DNA of 17,198 bases. It comes from Clostridium sp. UBA2485. Lineage in GTDB: Bacteria > Bacillota > Clostridia > Clostridiales > Clostridiaceae. Shown piece after piece: positions 15,674 through 17,198 of the stretch. Where the stretch lies: contig NZ_DDOV01000049.1 of assembly GCF_002341865.1 (NCBI RefSeq), positions 12,181 to 29,378 on the forward strand, written 5' to 3'. The translations under genes and the position numbers were made by a program. How positions within the stretch are numbered: position 1 is the stretch's first letter; each line of letters opens with the position of its first letter. Under the pieces are notes generated by a model. It was not told where the DNA came from, made no database searches, and was given only the letters and a program-made list of their open reading frames with translations.

Positions 15674-15919
15674 ATGACGGAGATAGTAAGTGTTTATTGA
15701 AAGTTGCAGAGAGTCGGAAATGGTGTGAGCCGACACTAGTAGAAAAACATCTGAAAATCCCTCCTGAGTTGTAACCTGAAATCATTAGAATACTCTATGG
15801 TAGTAGGGGATGCCGGTTTCCTACCGTTAATAAGGACGCATATGTTGGTATGTCGTAATAGGTGGTATAACGAAATTTAGGCTTTCGTCCTGTTATAGGG
15901 ACGAGAGTTTTTCTTTTTT
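15674..15919 (+). promoter_or_regulatory. T-box leader (tRNA-sensing transcription attenuator)
   Basis: All main T-box parts can be read. Stem I starts with GGAG (15679-15682, pairing CTCC 15761-15764); loop-E AGTAA (15685-15689) faces CTGAA (15751-15755); GTGTTT pairs with AAACAT (15745-15750). The AGAGAG bulge is at 15708-15713, and the distal hairpin GTCGG/CCGAC carries GGTG (15722-15725). A stem III hairpin GTAGG/CCTAC lies at 15803-15824. The T-box core GGTGGTATAACGA is at 15861-15873, then the terminator. Uncharged cognate tRNA would pair with TGGT and prevent termination. The specifier is uncertain: spacing after GAA gives AAU (Asn, 15756-15758), while the T after TGG calls for a tRNA with A73 and favours the overlapping AUC (Ile) or AAA (Lys). 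Downstream is a 27-residue ORF and a methyltransferase gene, an unusual target. Confidence 0.9.
15882..15919 (+). terminator. T-box intrinsic terminator
   Basis: CTTTCGTCC (15882-15890) pairs with GGGACGAGAG (15898-15907), followed by TTTTTCTTTTTT. The alternative antiterminator uses the T-box core just upstream. Confidence 0.9.
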
Positions 15920-15959
15920 GTACCACAAAAATCAAAAGTTACTTTAGGAGGTGATAGCT

Positions 15960-16043
15960 ATGATTGGCGATGACATTAGCGATATTTTTTATATAGATAC
16001 TGCAATAATTAATTATTTTAGGAGTGATGAATATGAAGTATAA
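15960..16043 (+). CDS. 27-residue ORF between T-box and methyltransferase (leader peptide or gene remnant)
   Basis: ATG at 15960 follows a strong AGGAGGTGATAGCT ribosome site, the best in this part of the window, and the frame stops at TAA 16041-16043. The peptide is acidic and isoleucine-rich (6 Ile and 5 Asp in 27) with no signal or membrane helix. Its last codons overlap the methyltransferase start (ATG 16033) by 11 nt, so translation of the two could be coupled. I do not recognise it. It may be a true small protein, a coupling ORF, or the first codons of the gene the T-box originally controlled, cut short by a deletion or replacement. Confidence 0.55.
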   Translation: MIGDDISDIFYIDTAIINYFRSDEYEV

Positions 16044-16869
16044 CCCAGAAATTCCAAGAGCCCGCTATGACAAATCTGGAAATAGAGAGTGGGAACGACT
16101 GGAAAAGGATAGATTAGGAGAACTATTATATCATGTACATCTTGATATATTAAAACGCTATATCTCTTGTTCGGATCATGTTATTGAACTAGGTGCAGGA
16201 GCAGGAAGATTCACAAAAGATATTGTGAATATGTCCAAGTCCTTAGTTACGTCTGATTTATCCCCGGTTCAAATTGAAATCAACAAAAGAAAAATGGAGG
16301 AGTTGGGGTTAGTTGATAAAGTTCAAGGTTTCAAAATTTTGGATATAACTAATTTGGAAGGCATCGCAGATAACACTTATGATGTTGTTGTATGTATTGG
16401 AGGACCTATTAACTATTTATTCGATAAGGAAGAAAATGCGATAAACGAAATGCTGAGAATACTTAAATCGCAGGGCAAGTTGATTCTTGGGTCAATGTCA
16501 TTAATAGGTGCATTAGTGTACCATTTTGATGGGGTAATATATGAAAAAGGTATGTTCGGAATTGATGCGACAGAATGGCTATTTACCACTGGTATGCAAG
16601 ATGAAGAGCATTATCCAGTAGAGAGTAAGCATTATGTACACATGCTGACAAGTAAGGAAATTGATGCTTTGTTCGAAGGAAAGCAGGTAAAGATTCTGGA
16701 AAAAAGTTCTGCAGGGTTATTTATGCATTCACAAGAAGAAACTTTATCCAAAGCAAAACAAGATAAAGAATTTTGGGAACTCCTTATAAGAAAAGAGATT
16801 GAATTTACTAAATTACCAGGGACGTTAGACTGCGGAATGAACATTATTTATGTAATCGAAAAGCTATAG
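16033..16869 (+). CDS. Class I SAM-dependent methyltransferase
   Basis: A 278-residue Rossmann-fold methyltransferase. Motif I is VIELGAGAGRFT (residues 50-61), the acidic motif II is SDLSPVQ (74-80), a motif like YDVVVCIGGPINYLFD spans 116-131, and LRILKSQGKLILGS (141-154) is the usual post-II strand. The C-terminal part (about 160-278) is less conserved and presumably binds the acceptor, which is unknown. The start is ATG at 16033 with AGGAG 8 nt upstream; the in-frame GTG 16024 and ATG 16027 touch that site. The gene lies under the T-box and overlaps the preceding small ORF. It uses somewhat more CGN arginine codons than most neighbours, a weak hint of transfer. It ends before a strong terminator. 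Confidence 0.88.
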   Translation: MKYNPEIPRARYDKSGNREWERLEKDRLGELLYHVHLDILKRYISCSDHVIELGAGAGRFTKDIVNMSKSLVTSDLSPVQIEINKRKMEELGLVDKVQGFKILDITNLEGIADNTYDVVVCIGGPINYLFDKEENAINEMLRILKSQGKLILGSMSLIGALVYHFDGVIYEKGMFGIDATEWLFTTGMQDEEHYPVESKHYVHMLTSKEIDALFEGKQVKILEKSSAGLFMHSQEETLSKAKQDKEFWELLIRKEIEFTKLPGTLDCGMNIIYVIEKL

Positions 16870-16892
16870 GTATTTTATAATATCTACAACTG

Positions 16893-16935
16893 GAATGCTC
16901 TGAATAAACTTTTGCTTTATCAGAGCATTCTTTTT
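16893..16935 (+). terminator. Terminator of the methyltransferase transcript
   Basis: GAATGCTCTGAATAAA (16893-16908) pairs with TTTATCAGAGCATTC (16916-16930), with one bulged base and loop CTTTTGC, followed by TTTTT. It stands 23 nt after the stop codon. Confidence 0.9.
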
Positions 16936-17031
16936 AATTCATAATATAAAATGAAGATGATTATGATTATCGTATTAAATGATGTACTAATAATTCAATA
17001 AATAAGATTTAAAGATATTAATGTATATTTT

Positions 17032-17073
17032 AATACCGTATTACTTAACAGCAAGTTTTACGGTGTTTTATTT
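17032..17073 (+). terminator. Second terminator-like hairpin, no gene of its own
   Basis: AATACCGTA (17032-17040) pairs with TACGGTGTT (17059-17067), one G-U pair, with an 18-nt loop, followed by TTATTTT. The sequence from 16936 to 17127 contains no credible gene, so this could be a back-up terminator or an end for an unseen transcript. Confidence 0.35.
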
Positions 17074-17127
17074 TACTATAATAAGCTGTAATATATAGAT
17101 AAACTACGTTAAAACTTTTAGTATTTT

Positions 17128-17198
17128 AATTCACAATTCACAATGTAAAGTGCACAATTAAGATGGAAATTATTTTTAATCAAAATAATTTCTTTAAT
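17128..17198. repeat. Structured intergenic repeat, copy B, cut by window end
   Basis: Five 7-nt units (17128-17162: AATTCAC twice, AATGTAA, AGTGCAC, AATTAAG) lead into an 11-bp hairpin (17166-17176 with 17182-17192, loop TAATC) and TTTAAT. From AGTGCAC onward it matches the start of copy A at 12288-12350. Copy A has two extra 7-nt units (14 nt). The element surely continues past the window. Confidence 0.75.

Overview
The DNA is AT-rich. Promoters match the TTGACA/TATAAT type, Shine-Dalgarno sites are strong AGGAGG, arginine is mostly AGA, and hairpin-plus-T terminators are common. Together with a T-box leader, a selenium-linked purine cluster and a clostridial-type NADP secondary alcohol dehydrogenase, this points to an anaerobic Firmicute close to Clostridium. 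No phage, transposase, CRISPR, tRNA or rRNA gene was seen.

Region 1 (1-8521, plus strand) is a purine-catabolism cluster: ygfK (5' end outside the window), ssnA, ygeY, a carbamate kinase gene and, after a long hairpin, a selenium-dependent xanthine dehydrogenase. These families recur together in the anaerobic urate/xanthine-degrading clusters known from Escherichia coli and gut Firmicutes. The likely flow is: xanthine dehydrogenase interconverts hydroxypurines, the YgfK iron-sulfur flavoprotein supplies or removes electrons, SsnA and YgeY hydrolyse intermediates, and carbamate kinase makes ATP from carbamoyl phosphate. The step assignments of YgfK, SsnA and YgeY are inferred from family knowledge.

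Region 2 (8522-10240) holds a DUF4177 gene followed by a corrinoid adenosyltransferase gene broken by one in-frame TGA (both minus), a possible gene remnant, and a two-helix membrane protein (plus).

Region 3 (10243-12219, minus) holds an NADP-dependent secondary alcohol dehydrogenase and a YjjG-type HAD nucleotidase, each preceded by its own ribosome site.

Region 4 (12235-14501) has a structured intergenic repeat, two adjacent half-size DMT/YdcZ membrane proteins (minus), and a divergent Crp/Fnr-type regulator (plus). A perfect 20-bp palindrome sits between promoter and start codon of the regulator. A structured non-coding stretch ending in a strong terminator follows.

Region 5 (14585-17198) has a tandem GNAT acetyltransferase gene (minus). 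Next comes a complete T-box leader with its own promoter, controlling a 27-residue ORF that overlaps a SAM-dependent methyltransferase gene. The window ends inside a second copy of the structured repeat.

The most unusual items are the T-box in front of a tiny ORF and a methyltransferase, the TGA-interrupted adenosyltransferase, the 7-nt-phased repeat family with a compensatory base-pair change between copies, and the palindrome at the regulator gene.
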